Assembly: GCA_963920665.1 (NCBI GenBank)
Contig: OY987266.1
Span: 27,206,248-27,270,247, forward strand
Reading direction: 5' to 3'
Source: Straminergon stramineum
Lineage: Eukaryota > Streptophyta > Bryopsida > Hypnales > Calliergonaceae
Length of the DNA: 64,000 bases
The notes beneath the pieces are model-generated. The model worked only from the letters and a program-made list of their open reading frames with translations. It did not search any database and was not told the origin of the DNA. Shown one piece after another: positions 38,716-51,448 of the stretch; position 1 is the first letter of the stretch; the number at the start of each line of letters is the position of its first letter. A program made the translations under genes and the position numbers.

Positions 38716-39010
38716 GCTCCTATCTAAGGCCTGGACATTTCATGTCCAACACTCCAACTTGGTGTCTACAAGTCTTCTTGTGCATCTCTATGTCTACTAG
38801 AGGTTGAAGTGGATGTTGGAGATGAAAAAAGTGAAATTCACGTGAAAAAACACGGTGGTGTTGCTATTTGCATCCACTTTGATGTTGAGATGGTGCTTGA
38901 CATCATCATGTTCAAATGGTTGTCTGAAAAAACAATATTTGACACGTTAGCAATGGGGACCCACTTTGACCATGGATAATTTCATTTACATTATTATATT
39001 TTAAAATAAC

Positions 39011-39047
39011 AATGTTGCCCACTTGAAAAAAAGAGTTGGGCAACATT
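39011..39047. repeat. Short hairpin, 11-bp arms
   Basis: AATGTTGCCCA (39011-39021) pairs with TGGGCAACATT (39037-39047) across a 15-base A-rich loop, inside the presumed left subterminal region of the CACTA-like element. Confidence 0.6.
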
Positions 39048-39819
39048 TTTTGGGCAGGGTATCTTAAAAAGTGATGATGTGGCAAATCACGTGGTCCAAA
39101 GATGACGTGGCAAACAAGATGCTGACTTGGCAGACACTACCACCTCAACAATTTCTTAGTTTAACCATTTTGATGGCCTTCTTTGGAATGCCATGAGCAA
39201 CTTCAAGATGTCCCAGAAGACATCCACATAGACGTTTAATGTTCTAAATGATGTCTCAGAAGACCTATTGGCGTTGAGGGTGATCTTCCTATTAATATTT
39301 GGTTGTTTACATTGAGGCGCATGAGACAAGAGGATGATGATGATGAGATTAGGATAAGGCAATACGGACATTCCCTAAGACATTCAATGGGGCATGGCAA
39401 TCTTCATTGTCTTGCACATGTGCACTTCAACATAAGGTATGTTTGTCAGAGATGACGTACATTGAATTCACAAGAATTTAGCTTATGCAATGTCTAAAGC
39501 ATGAAACTTTACTATGATGTTTAGGGTGTTCACCATGGAAGATGATTTCCAACTATAAATGTCTCTAGGGGAAGGTTCATGAGTGCTCTTAATAGTCTGA
39601 TACAAAAGTTATAAGAACAAGTGGCATGGAGGAGCATGATGATGTGGGAAACTACAAAGACATGCGTTGCATAGAGGGTTCACATGAGGCACCTTCCATG
39701 CAAATTGGCAATGTCATATGAATGTTTTGGGAGCACTAAAACATGCACTGAGACATACATATCGTCTATAGTATTCTCATGATGTCCGCACAGACGGCTA
39801 TGTGTTAGGCGACCCTCTA

Positions 39820-40921
39820 TGTCACGACCCTCATCACAAGGCGTGCCCGTGCCACCTTGGTGAGCAAGGGGGACATTGGGGGTGACTCCCCAAGCCTTGC
39901 AAGAGATGAGGTGAGGGGGACTAGGAGTCCCGAGCGATCAGAGCGATGTAGCGCTCTGATCCGGACGAATTTGGGGGCGTGTGATACATGCTTGGAAAGG
40001 TCTTGAGAAGACGCTTCTAGCCGTCCAAAGAACGCGTGATTTGGACTTGCGAGTCAAAAGTTATGGGCGTTCAAAGTTGGGGGTGTCCCGGTTGCGCCGG
40101 GAGTGTCCCGAATCTTTGGAGGGCGATAACTTTGCGAGTACTTGTCCGAATGGAGCAAGTGAGTAGTCCACAGGCATCTACGCGTCGCGTAGATGTCGAA
40201 AATGGGGTCGCATGTGCGATTTGGATCCCGGACCGCAAAGTTATGCCGGGTGGAAGTTCGGGAGTCCCAAAGTAGTGCGAATCAGGAGAAACGAGGTGAT
40301 CTTCCAAAACCAAAGGGTGTTTGGGAGTCCCCCTTGACATATAAGGGGGGGGGGCTGCCGAATCCCGCAGAGAGTACTATGAGGAGGGGTGGTCTCCCTC
40401 CTCCCTCCTGGATGGTGCCATGGTGAGCCTAAGTGGCCCCGGGTGGTAAGGTTAGTGTTGGAGTCTCACCACCACTTGTGTGTTACCAAGGAGTGCTTGT
40501 GCACTCCTTGATACCGGTTGGGTGGTGTCCCACTTCACACTAGGCCATGGTGTGAGTCCCGTTTGGTGAGTTCCGATTAGTGAGTCCCGAAATGAGTTGG
40601 GTTGGGCCTAGTGGGGAGTTGGGTCCCATTCAAGGGCGGTTAGCACCGGTGGGAATAGTGCTTCACCGAGTGTTTGGACATCAATGGAAGTTCCACCCCA
40701 TGTCATCAAATGACATGCCCGGTATCTCGTGGGAGTTAAGTATTGGAAAGAAAGGATTGGGAGTCACGGAGGAATGGAAAACCCCGTGACTTGAGTTGGA
40801 ACCTAACATTGTGGGTGCGTGGCATGTGCAGTGTTAGGAGAGCGTGAACCTTGGTGGCATTAAGGTGTTAAGTGTTTGGAAAGTAAGCTTAAGGTGGTAA
40901 GTGTCACTAAGGGGCGCGACA
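39820..40921 (+). mobile_element. Solo LTR, 1,102 bp, with 5-bp target duplication
   Basis: Starts TGTCACGACCC and ends GGGGCGCGACA (TG...CA), and is flanked on both sides by CTCTA (39815-39819 and 40922-40926). TGTCACGACCC-type starts are common in plant Ty3/gypsy LTRs. No second LTR or internal domain is adjacent, so recombination has removed the interior. It is inserted within the CACTA-like element and is therefore younger than it. Confidence 0.85.
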
Positions 40922-41339
40922 CTCTAGGAAAAAATTTGTAGGCCCTTAAAGCCCACTTAGGAAAAAAATGGAGACATGTTCTGCACCCAAATCAAAAAAA
41001 ATATGAAAACATGTCTAGGCCTCATAACTTCAATAACCCCAAAAGGAGGAACATCCATCCCAGTAAAGAAAACAAACATGAGCACATCTGTAGTATCCCA
41101 AATCTGTCTTAGGAAATAACAAAAGAAGATAAAAGGGTCCAAATTCACAGGTCCACATACACTAATTATGTCCACATTCAAAAACAAATGTCTAAAATGA
41201 CAAAGAATGGACCAAAAATGTCCGAACTAACACATCTTAATTGATTGAAAGTGTCCAAATTGACAATGTTCATTTGAACTAAAAATATGGAAACATGCGT
41301 AGCATCTGAAATCTCTCTACTATTTTCAAGTAATCTCAT

Positions 41340-41650
41340 GAAAGAACTTTGCAAGCCTCCAAGCCTCCTATTAAAATCTTAAATATGCAAATATGGGTAG
41401 GCCTCCAAGCATCCTCATAAAATAAAATAAAATGTGAAACCATGGGTAGGCCTCCAAGCATCCTATTTGAAATTAAAATATGCAAACATGTGTAGGCCTC
41501 CAAGCATCTTCATAAAATCAAAAAAAATGTGCAAACATGTGTAGGCCTCCAAGCATCCTCATAAAATCAAAAAAAATATGGAAACATGTGTAGGCGTCCA
41601 AGCATCTTCATAAAAAAAATATGGAAACATGGGCAGGCCTCCAAGATTTT
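41340..41650. repeat. Minisatellite, about 40-55-bp unit, six or more copies
   Basis: Units contain GTAGGCCTCCAAGCATC and CATAAAATCAAAAAAAAT followed by ATGGAAACATG or ATGCAAACATG. Unit length varies mostly through A-run length. Diverged units can be traced back to about 40975. It lacks the constant repeat/spacer structure of a CRISPR array. Confidence 0.85.
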
Positions 41651-41933
41651 GAAATTATATTATACTACTGTTGTTGTCATCTATTTTGACAGAAATGGTT
41701 TAAAAAGGCGTGCCACATGGGACTCTTAGATGTCTTAGAAGACATTGGAATGGACGTTATGATGTTCTGTAGAACATCGTGATGCTTTAGATCTTCATTC
41801 TAGTGACAATCAATAATCGTGACTATAGAACCTTAAAAAAGTGGACGCCTACTTTTGCCTGTCACGTGGAACCCTAAGGCATCTTCTTGCAGATTGTTCA
41901 AAAATTTAGCTTTGGAATTGAGAGCAATCTTTT

Positions 41934-42179
41934 GTGTGCAACATGACACTTCACTTAGGTATGCATAGTTGTCGTCTGTTTCCAAGTGGAGAAGGAGCTT
42001 TAACAGATGGAGATTATGATCTTGACAGGGATAGTGCAGATCTCAGCATTTTCAAGAACTTTTTGGAGGGGGTTGTGGCCGCATCACTCACCTCAACAAT
42101 GGAGGCAGCCGAGGCGCCCACTGCATCCACCCAAAATCTCCGTAGAAGTAGCCGCCTACACAATCCAAGTGAGTTTTAG
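41934..42179 (+). CDS. Degenerate transposon-associated ORF, unknown
   Basis: An 81-codon frame ending in a basic RRSSRLHNPSEF-type segment after an acidic stretch. I do not recognise a domain. It lies in the interior of the CACTA-like element, and a possible splice donor (GTGAGT) sits at its end. It may be an exon of an element protein or chance. Confidence 0.2.
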   Translation: MCNMTLHLGMHSCRLFPSGEGALTDGDYDLDRDSADLSIFKNFLEGVVAASLTSTMEAAEAPTASTQNLRRSSRLHNPSEF

Positions 42180-42640
42180 GGTGACGACGCTTTTGTGATG
42201 CCACAAATCCAGTCATTTGATGCTTGGTACGAGGTCTTAGTCTTAGTGCGGCTGTCTCAACGTTGTCTCGGACCCTGTTTTTGACATTGAGTCAAGGCGG
42301 TCCGATTCCATTACAACGTCTTCCTATTTCTATGTCGGGGCTTAGGGGGGGATGTACCGTCATTTTTTAGATTTCTTACGTAATCAGTTAGGATCGAAGG
42401 GGGGGGGGGATAATCTCAATGAACTTGTTGCTTTGATCATGTTGTCTTCATCCTCAACCCTTGTCCTCAAGGAGCCTTTGTCAAGCTTTAATGAGGGTTC
42501 TCGTTAGTTTTAGGGTGAGAACGCTTGTGTGATGCCACAAATCCGGTCATTTGATGCTTGGTACGAGGTCTCAGTCTTGGTGCGGACATGTCAATGTGGA
42601 TGCAAACACTGTTTTGGACATTGAAGCAAACAATCTAATT
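42172..42640. repeat. Direct duplication of about 135 bp, spaced 335 bp
   Basis: GTTTTAGGGTGA (42175 and 42510) begins two diverged copies that share TGTGATGCCACAAATCC, GTCATTTGATGCTTGGTACG and TTTTGGACATTGA or TTTTGACATTGA. Confidence 0.75.
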
Positions 42641-43147
42641 CCAGTTGTTAACTACGGATTCTCGCCCCTCTGTGGGTTTAGGGTTTTAATAGGTCAGGAA
42701 ACATAGTTTATGTTCATGAACATTGAGGCCCCCATTGGAAGCCCCCCTGATCTTTTAAATTCTTTGTGTTGACATGGATTGGCTGTGCCCCCCAAGGTGC
42801 TGGTGCTTGGCTTGGGCTTATATTTTTATTGATTATTTTGGTGAGACTGCATGTCGCTGTTGATGTAAATCCGTCGTTGTGGACGTCTAAGATGTCTAAA
42901 CGCCATGGTGAAATTCCAAGACCATGGGACCGTGTTGTTGCAATCATATGGTGTTCAAATCGGTAATTGTGAGATTTGTGTTGTCATGATCAGTGATCAA
43001 GGCCTTGTGCGCGTTGAATCTCAGTTTCTGCCTACAACAATAGCTATGTTGCTTGAGTCACATCCTTTTGGAAATCCCGGTACTTAGACGCCCTTTTTGA
43101 TATCTTGAAATATATGAAGGTCAGAGATTGAAGGTCGTCTAGCTAAG

Positions 43148-43681
43148 ATGAATAACTTGATCTGTTTGCTTGTACAATCCTTTGGCCCTGATAGTGTATA
43201 GCATCAAATTCTTGCATCAATGCCCATAGGCTTGGCACTCTTGCAAGGCAACAACTACACCAATATTCCCCAAGTCTTTCACAGTCACAACACTGCTGCA
43301 GGTGACGTTGATGGAGATGGAACCAATGCTGTGCAGGCTGGTGAAGTTGGTGCAGACGTTGGCGTGGATGCAGATGAGGACGCGGAGCCTGAGGTTGACT
43401 ACTTGATGGACCATCCCCCGGACAACGCAATAGACATTGATCCCGAACAGATTCAGGTTCTTGTTGTTGTGGGTACCACGCCCGGCATTGACAAAGTGGC
43501 TCTTAACCCCCCTGCAACGCTTGTTGATAACTCGGTGAGCGCTCTCATGGATGTCCCTGCGGATCTATATTCCATAGTGGCTCAGCCTGCATCCGTCGAG
43601 GGAGAGGGTACTCCTATTGCCTTGGCAGGGCAATCCAACCCTCGAGAGGTATTTCTCATGTTGGACGAGACAAGAACATAG
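43148..43681 (+). pseudogene. Acidic transposon-associated ORF with one upstream nonsense codon
   Basis: The frame from ATG 43148 is interrupted by TAG at 43196-43198 and then open from 43220 to the stop before 43682. The product is strongly acidic (DVDGDG, DADEDAEPEVDY, IDIDPEQ) with no recognised domain. Sense codons look protein-like, but it sits amid repeats inside the CACTA-like element, so an element-encoded accessory protein is the best guess. Confidence 0.3.
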
Positions 43682-45571
43682 ATGGGAGCTAGACATTGGT
43701 GTGTTGTTTTAGACATTGTATTGGACATTCTGTATCTCTCTCTTATTATAGTGTTTTATCATTTAGTTCTAATAGTATGTATGGTAGTATTTATGTGCAA
43801 TGAGGTTGCAAATCTTCCATCTACAGGATTGTCGTCTCGCGTCAATTGAGTGACAAGGACCTTGAAGCCAACACCAAAGCCAACACAAGTGGTCACCACT
43901 GTGAAGGCTACGAAGGGAACCATGCAGTAAGTGCCCAAACCCAATCCCCCTACAGGAGGGGGGCAGCCCAAAAAAGGAGAAGCATCACGGAAGAAATGAC
44001 CATAGAGGTGTGTTTTGATTCTCTCAAAAGCATGGATATGTGACTGGTAGGCCTTCAATTGTTTATTTGTCCATTGTCACTAACGTCCAGCATTTGTTTG
44101 CAGGACTCCTCCTATCCATGGAGACCTTGCCTTCAACGCTCAGATGTTTGCTTAGACATAGAGGACGCTTCACGCAACATTGTGAGAACTTCTTGGTGGC
44201 ACTATTTCATGATTATCTAAATGGGTTTAGTGTCTATCATATTTTTTGTGGGGCATGTTGTGCTATATTGCCTTTTACAAAAGCTTTGTTCTCCTCATGG
44301 AGATTTTTTTTCCTTGCAACACTTTACCAGTATATGAATATGATATTTTTTGTTTGCCTAAAGGTTCCTCCATTCAGTGGTGCATGTATTTCAAGTATTG
44401 TGATTGTGCTAAGCTCTCTTGCTATGCAATGTCATTCATTGATATAGTGTAAAACCAACTTTGGTAAATACGTGCCATGCCAAAGTGTTGTTTAGGTCTC
44501 TTCAAATGTGGGCACAATGTCTAATTTTCAATGTCCTCACGATCATTGCAATGTTGCACTGCATTGTTTTGATGTCTCAACGTCTGTCTACAAGCGCACA
44601 TAGGAATGCACCATGTGGTTAGGTAGGACTTAATCCTAGACCCCTTCAATTCAGTGTCAATGTCCGTGAAGTTTACAACATGTCTTCATTCACGTCTCAC
44701 AGTGCACATTGCTATCACATCTAAGTTTGCCCTAAACGTGGAAGCATCAAAAGCTATGCATGCATGTCATTAAATATAGCCCTATACACGTCCTGAACAT
44801 TGTCTACACAGACTTGTGCTTTTCAATTGCCTAACTAGTTGGTGTCATTTCAGACATCCCATGCTCAAAACCAATCTTCAAGCACGTTGGTATGAAGCTT
44901 GCACATGTTGTCTAAAATGATTTGTTACTTGTAAAAATGTTGTACATGTGAATGTTGACATCCAACGCACCACACGTCTAGTAGAAAATTGCATGAACAT
45001 GTCCTTAACCATGTCGAATGCCCCACTATCAAAGCCTCAGACGACACAAATGGCATTAGAATCGTAGTGCTTACCAGCAATGCATGTTCCGCATAAACAT
45101 TGTCTTTAACATAGTTGTGTCTAGGACAACATTGTGTTAGACTTTGTGATGTCTGAAAAGACATCTTTCATATGTATGTAGAAAGCTCCAAAAGAGGCTT
45201 CTCCATGCACCAAAATTGTCCACGTCAGCATTCGAAGATGCCACGTCACCTAATGTTGACTCACCGGTCAATGTACACATCAGATGCCACATCACCAAAA
45301 TTGGATGGATGAGAAAATTGCCAACCTAGCTGCCCATGCTCACGTGGCACCAAATTTGTAGCCACATGGCAGAGTTCTGGCACCCGTTGACCAGTGTCTT
45401 TTTGGATGTTTGGTGCTTAGCATGCCGCTGTCCAAGCTTATTTTTGGATGTCCGCCCCTTGTCTTGGGCAATGCGATGTGATTAGACACCTACATCAACA
45501 TGCCTAATCTCGGATCTGACGCCTGAGTGTCCAAATTTCACAATCGGGCGACTACGTGTTTTCTTCTAGTG

Positions 45572-48500
45572 TGCGTATCTCCATCTCATTTTTGCTAATT
45601 GGGATAAACAAAGAATTCAAGGTACTTTGCTTTGCCATGACATTCTACTTCCAAAGTGTTCTATGAACAAGTATGCGCCGCTACAATTCCAAACACAATA
45701 CTTGTATACAAATACTTGCAAAACCCCCTGATTTGTATTAGGGTAGAAAAACTAGGTTACATAAACGGTAAAAGACTTAATTAGATAGATCTTAAAATAT
45801 CCATCCATATCGGATGAGGATATTGTAGGTTAGTTGCCAAATTATTATTTTATTTTTGACTTAAATGCCAAAGCTTAGAAAATTAGATTTTAAAGTGCCG
45901 AACCTTATTTTTAGACTTTAATTAAATATTCGGCACCAAAGTGCCGAACCTGCTATCCAAGTATAGTATTAGCAAATTCTTAGACCCCCTTGAAAGGTTG
46001 CTCTTCTATATGTTGTAACAACAAGACTCTTCTCTACCAACCAAAAAAACTAGATGAATTTTTTTTGTATAATTGCATCTTCCAATAGCTTGTTCTATCA
46101 TCTAAAAGAAAATAAATTGACAAATTTTTGATACACCCACAAAAGTAACTTACATAAATTTAAAAAGAAATAAACAAAATGTGATTTTACCAACCCACCA
46201 AAGTCCAAAACAATCCAAACATAAAAAACAAAAAAAAATACAATGTGGTTCATGTGAATCCATGCAATCTCTATGTTCAATTCACCAATAAAACTCTACT
46301 ACATAGACACTAAAGTAATCCATAGTAATTTTAAAAGTAGAAGAAAAATGTAATTGTATCAACTCGCATAAATAATCTAAATCAAATTTTTAAAAATAAG
46401 AAGAATGTGATTGATATGAATTCTTGCAAATCCAAATGTTCAATAAACCCATAAAAATGTCAAACCCTTTCATATCCATTAAAGCAACCCAATTTACTTT
46501 TAAACTAAACTAAATATGATTGATGTACATTCCAATAAAATCCAATGTTTAGTTCACGAATTTAAATGCAAACTCATCTATGTACCCACTAAAACACAAA
46601 AAAAAGGTAGTTCATGTAAATCCTAATGCAATTCCAATATTGAATTCAACAATTGAAATGGCAAGTCCTTGTACCTATCTACCAAAATAACCTATAGTTA
46701 AATTTTCAAACAATGTTGAATTCACAACATTCAAATCTAATATAAGAAGTCATTTTCTAATAGAGACCCTTATCATTTTGTTTCATAGGTTATGACAATG
46801 GAAAATTCTTACCAAAATCTTTTACAATATGTATGACATGAAATTTTAGAGATAGCTATTGTTCTCAGTGAAGATCTAAAAACATGTACTAATTTCCACT
46901 GCTAGCAACAAAATTTATCATTCTTTTGACTTTGAAGAAGAATACTATGGTACATAGAATGAGTGAAGCCTAAAAGAAACCAAGTGCTCCCACAGGTTAT
47001 ATTTGTCTTGTAGTATCCATGCCATTGGGTCAACACCTGTCCCTATGTCAACACCTACCTTTAAGTGTTTGATCTTGGTAGTAGATTTCTTTTTCAATTT
47101 GTGACTATAATTTTGAAATTTCTAGGGCGTGTTATATCCCTATGGAAAGTTATTTTCAAGACCTTTTCAACGGTATATTACATGTCCTATAATTCTCAAA
47201 ATTGCAATTGCAAAACTTGAAAGAAATTTGTATCTGCACCTATTTTGATGTCCCCACCCCAAAGTCCCTACCCATGCATTTGTGCCCCTATTAGAACATC
47301 CCATCCGCTTTAAATTTAAACCTATTGCAAAACCTTTTCTAAGGAAACTTGACACTCATGCATCCATGGCCCTATGTCTACTCCAACTTTCCTATGTCCA
47401 TGTTTATCCCTACAATGTTTTACTTTGGCAACAAATTTTTTTTTCAATTTGTGACCGTAATTTTTAGAGTTTAAGAATATATATTATACCATTGGAAAGG
47501 TATTACATCCTTGCCTACCTTTGTATATTCCATCTTGGTAGTAAATTTCTTTCTCAATTTGTGACTTCAATTTTGATAATTTTGGAGCATGTAACATATT
47601 ATTGGAAAGTTATTCTCAAGACCTGTCCAATAGTATATTACACAACCCAAAATTTTCAAAATTGAAATCATAAAACTAGATATAAATTTGTGTCAACGCT
47701 CATCCCTCATTAGGGGATATTTGAGGCCTTTACAAGATTGCAAGTTCCCAAGCTGCGGGGAACGCAGGAACTGTGCCACTACTGCAATCTGATGTGCCCG
47801 CAATACTGCCATGTCCAAAAAAACGAATTTTTTTTCCAACTTCTTTTTGTATTTCAGAACTAATAATTTATTTTTATGTCTATGTTTTTTTTATATTTTT
47901 TTCTGAAAGTAGTCAACCATTCACGGACTGCACAAGGAATAGACAGGGGAATAGCCCTGAAACGGCCCTCCTGAGGCCTCAAATCCCGTCTAATGCCTTC
48001 GTCCATACCCCATTGGACTTCCATCTGTACTGGGACAAGTGTCCACACCCCTCCCCAACTTGTGTCCATACCTTGCCCTGACTTGTGTCTGCATCATGAT
48101 AGGAGTGCATGCCACAAATAACTTGTGTTTTCACCTTGAGAGAAATTTGCACTCTAGCTAATTTCTGTCACACCTTGACACTATGTTGGCAACTAGGTGT
48201 CAAACACTATGAATAAGGTAAATTCACGTCTGTTTTTTTTACCTTTATAGAAAGTCAATTGCATTTTGATTACATCGAACGGGCAAAACCTTTATCAAAC
48301 GAGTGTATTGGACAAACATGTAAGATGGCGGTCTACCTAGTGTTACAATTCTAGTTTAGTGCAAGAATTCAAAGTTAAGAAGATTCAAAATCAAATAATC
48401 TTGTCATGGAAAGTGCTCAAAAGTCAATTTCCTTCAATATAAATGCAAATATCTTGCAATCTATGCAATGAATTTTTGAATTTTCTTCCCGACATTCTTA

Positions 48501-48644
48501 TAATTGTCTAGTGCAAGATCTTGTGGTTACATGTGCAAAAAGAAAACAATTTTTAAAATTTATTTCTTTTTGCATTAGAAATGACAAGTTTAAGTGGTTT
48601 TTGATGAAACAAGGGCCTTAGGACTTCAAAGGTTGATTAAAATA
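45572..48644. repeat. AT-rich tract with three diverged tandem copies at 47085-47693
   Basis: Copies near 47085-47245, 47417-47505 and 47527-47693 share TTTCTTT(T/C)TCAATTTGTGAC, a TTATAT/AACATAT..CC(A)TTGGAAAG block and, in the outer two, CAAGACC and AAATTTGT(A/G)TC. No gene is seen elsewhere in the tract. Confidence 0.55.
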
Positions 48645-48863
48645 CACTGTAAGAAACCCTTGTTTTTGGTGACATGCCTCGATTTTTTGAAACAGATTTT
48701 TTGGGATGCCTACTTCAACAAGCCCATGTTTTTATGTCAAGAAAAACATGAACGTGATGTTTTTCTTGATATAAAAGCATGGGCTTGTTGAAGTAGGCAT
48801 CCCAAAAAATCCATTCCAAGAAATTGAGGCATATCACCAAAAACTTGCGGGTTTCTTATAGTG
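48645..48863. mobile_element. Foldback MITE, 219 bp, near-palindromic
   Basis: The ends CACTGTAAGAAACCC and CACTATAAGAAACCC (read inward) are flanked by TA on both sides. The arms pair almost completely (AAAAACATGAACGTG... against ...GCATGGGCTTGTTGAAGT) with only about 10 unpaired central bases. The ends resemble CACTA termini but the apparent TA target is not the usual 3 bp. Confidence 0.8.
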
Positions 48864-50516
48864 TAATGAATTATCTAGGGCTCTACTACTCTCTATGCTA
48901 AGAATAGCACCCAACTAAAGGTTTTAATTTATTGATAAAAAATACTATGGTATGAAAATTACTAGGCCATGTTACAAATATTCAACATTTTTCTATAAAA
49001 ATAACAAATATTCAACTTATGATCACTTTTAGAAAGAAATATCACAAAGTTCTTATTCCGAAATTCTTAAATTCCTAAATTTCCGAGGTCATTTTTATGT
49101 CAAAAAAACATTTGGAACTACCATTTTCAATGAAAAGAGAAAATTTTTTAAACATTTGATGTTTTCGCATATCCAAATATAAATAATGGTACTAGGCTTG
49201 TATGGAAATGTGTGGAATTAAAAAAAAATCAACAACTTGATTTCCACTATTCAAAAAATCTTGAATGGGAGTAAGTACTAGATTGAAGGAAAAATGAAGT
49301 TGATAATAGTTTTAAGATGGACTTGAAGCCACATTAGATGAAATCCACATATTCTGAAGGGCTGGGAGTTCCCCCAAGTTCTCGGACTATGGGAACTTAG
49401 CCACAATAGTTGGATGACGTGGCCAAATTCAAATAATAATTTTATAAAAAAATTTAATACATATTTTCAAATTTAAAAAAAAATTTAAATTTAAATTTTT
49501 TAATAATTTTTTGATATTTTATAATTCTAGACAATACTAGCTAATTCCCAGCATGGTGAACCAATCCAAAAAGGCTTTTTAGTGATGCTAAATAACATCT
49601 AAGTGGGTGATGGCAAGAAACACCTATCGATTTTGTTGTGTTTTGCTGATTTTTTTGGGAGTACTTTAAAATTAGAAAATTCATTTTTTTAAATCAAAAA
49701 AACATGATTAACATATATATCTTTAAGATGAAGGTACCCATGGAAGGAATTGCATAGAAAAATTCTCTAAGTAGGAGAACTAGAAAAGTGCTAAGTTTCA
49801 AGAAAATACATACCTTGATGTTTTAATTAAGGAAAAATAGTAAAAATAAGTAAATACAAAAAATAAAATGGCCATTTGCAACAACCCTATGAAGATGGTC
49901 ATTCACCAAGAGAAACACCAAAATAATATTTTATATGTTACAAAATGCAAGTAGAAAGAAGCTTACTTTGTAGACTTCCACACCACAAAAAATTAACTAT
50001 TTTTAAAATTCCTTCCTTGAATAGCTACAAGTCTACTAGAAGACCATCTCATCCAAATTTCAGCTCAAAATTTGTTTGTTTGGGTTCTAAATAGTACTAA
50101 AAACCTCCAAATTGGCAAGTGTGGCATTGAATTGGGGTCTATTTTGGGATAGAAAATTATTTTTGGAAGTTATGAAAAAATTAGGGAAGTTGTATGATAG
50201 TTATGAGTACCTTCCCTATAAATCTTGAGTCATATGGAGCCAAAACACATAAATTATGGCCAAAAAACAAATCAGCACACATTGTGTGATACAAAATAGG
50301 ACAAGTGTTTCTTGCAATCACCCAAGAACACTATTTCCAATGTTAAAATTGATTTAACAAGAATACTTAACTTTGTGCAAATTTTATTTTTAATTAATTG
50401 TGAAAATTGAATTAAAAAAATGGATCCAATATGGTTTTTCATTCGAAAAGCTGTAATGACTACCCACAAAACAAGATGCTCCATAACTTTCACAATACTC
50501 ATCCCAATGATGGGAA
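48864..50516. other. AT-rich intergenic tract
   Basis: No gene or bounded repeat that I can support; A/T runs are frequent around 49440-49520. Confidence 0.4.
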
Positions 50517-51448
50517 TTAACCCCTAAAATTCTACAACTATGTTTTCACTGATAATGCTTCAAAACTGCCATTTTTAGTACAAGTGCCAAATTTTTGAAA
50601 AAAAACTTTTTTTGAAACATGTAATCGTAGGATCTTGTATTATACTGACTTGAGAGCATGTGGTAAAAATTTCAAAAATTTTCACCGCATGGATTGCAAG
50701 ATATAAGCATTTAAATTCACTGAAATCATTTTTTGGGCCCTACAAAAAATAGGGCAGCTGCACTTCACAAGCTCACTTTTCTATGAAAAAATGTCCAAAA
50801 TGGTGGTGCTTCTTTAGATTCTTTTTCCTAGACAAGTTGGCCACATGCTTGAAAATTTTTAGATCATTTGGAATTGTACAACGTATAGAAAAAAAATAGT
50901 AAGTAGATAGTACTAGAGAATGATTCAAAATAGTAAATTGTTAAAAATTTAATTATGGAATTGAAAAATGAAAATATCAATTATTGCAATGTTATGATAA
51001 ACAATCTACATTGTCTGATTTTATTTTTTTCCAAAAATATTGAAAATTGAGTAAGATAAAGGACTTTGAAGTTTATTTTAGAGTAGAGAATCCATAACTG
51101 CCCACAACCAAAAAATCCTCATAACTTTTGACTCCTTGATCTAAATGGAATGATTCAAAGCTTTCCAAGTATATATAACTCTAGAAAACCAATTTCAAAT
51201 TTCAGTTTCTGAAAAAAGTGATTTTTTCTAATATGCCCGAACTGCCTATTTACGAAAAAAGTAACATATTAGGCCATAACTTTTGACTTGTATTTCCAAA
51301 TGTCATGAGATTTAGTGCATCTGAAGGATATTCCTTGTCCCCACCTTCTTTTAAAATTTGGGTCAAAAAGATAGAAATCTCCAACCAGAGGTACCTTCCC
51401 AAAATTGCTATATAGCCAAAAAACGCAAGTTGGTCCTTTAGGGGTTAA
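50517..51448. mobile_element. TTAA-flanked TIR element, copy 2 (932 bp)
   Basis: Begins TTAACCCCTAAAATTC and ends CCTTTAGGGGTTAA. It is co-linear with 22739-23673 over its length, for example at GATCTTGTA, CCAAAATGGTGGTGC, TTGGAATTGTACAAC and the terminal GGTCCTTTAGGGG. Non-coding. Confidence 0.75.

Larger units (their letters stand above)
38839..45571. mobile_element. Probable CACTA (En/Spm-like) element with nested insertions
   Basis: The right end at 45571 reads inward as CACTAGAAGAAAACACGTAG. The best left partner is CACGTGAAAAAACACGGTGG at 38839, which is diverged and lacks a matching 3-base target duplication, so the left boundary is tentative. Between them, motifs such as GATGTC...AGAAGACATC recur near both ends (39205-39265, 41728-41745, 45145-45165), as expected for subterminal repeats. 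The element contains a solo LTR, a minisatellite and degenerate ORFs; no clear TNPD-type transposase was recognised. Confidence 0.45.

Noticed and set aside
41340..41650. Possible CRISPR-like array
   Set aside because: Units are contiguous and vary in length through A-runs; no constant repeat with unique spacers, and this is plant nuclear DNA.
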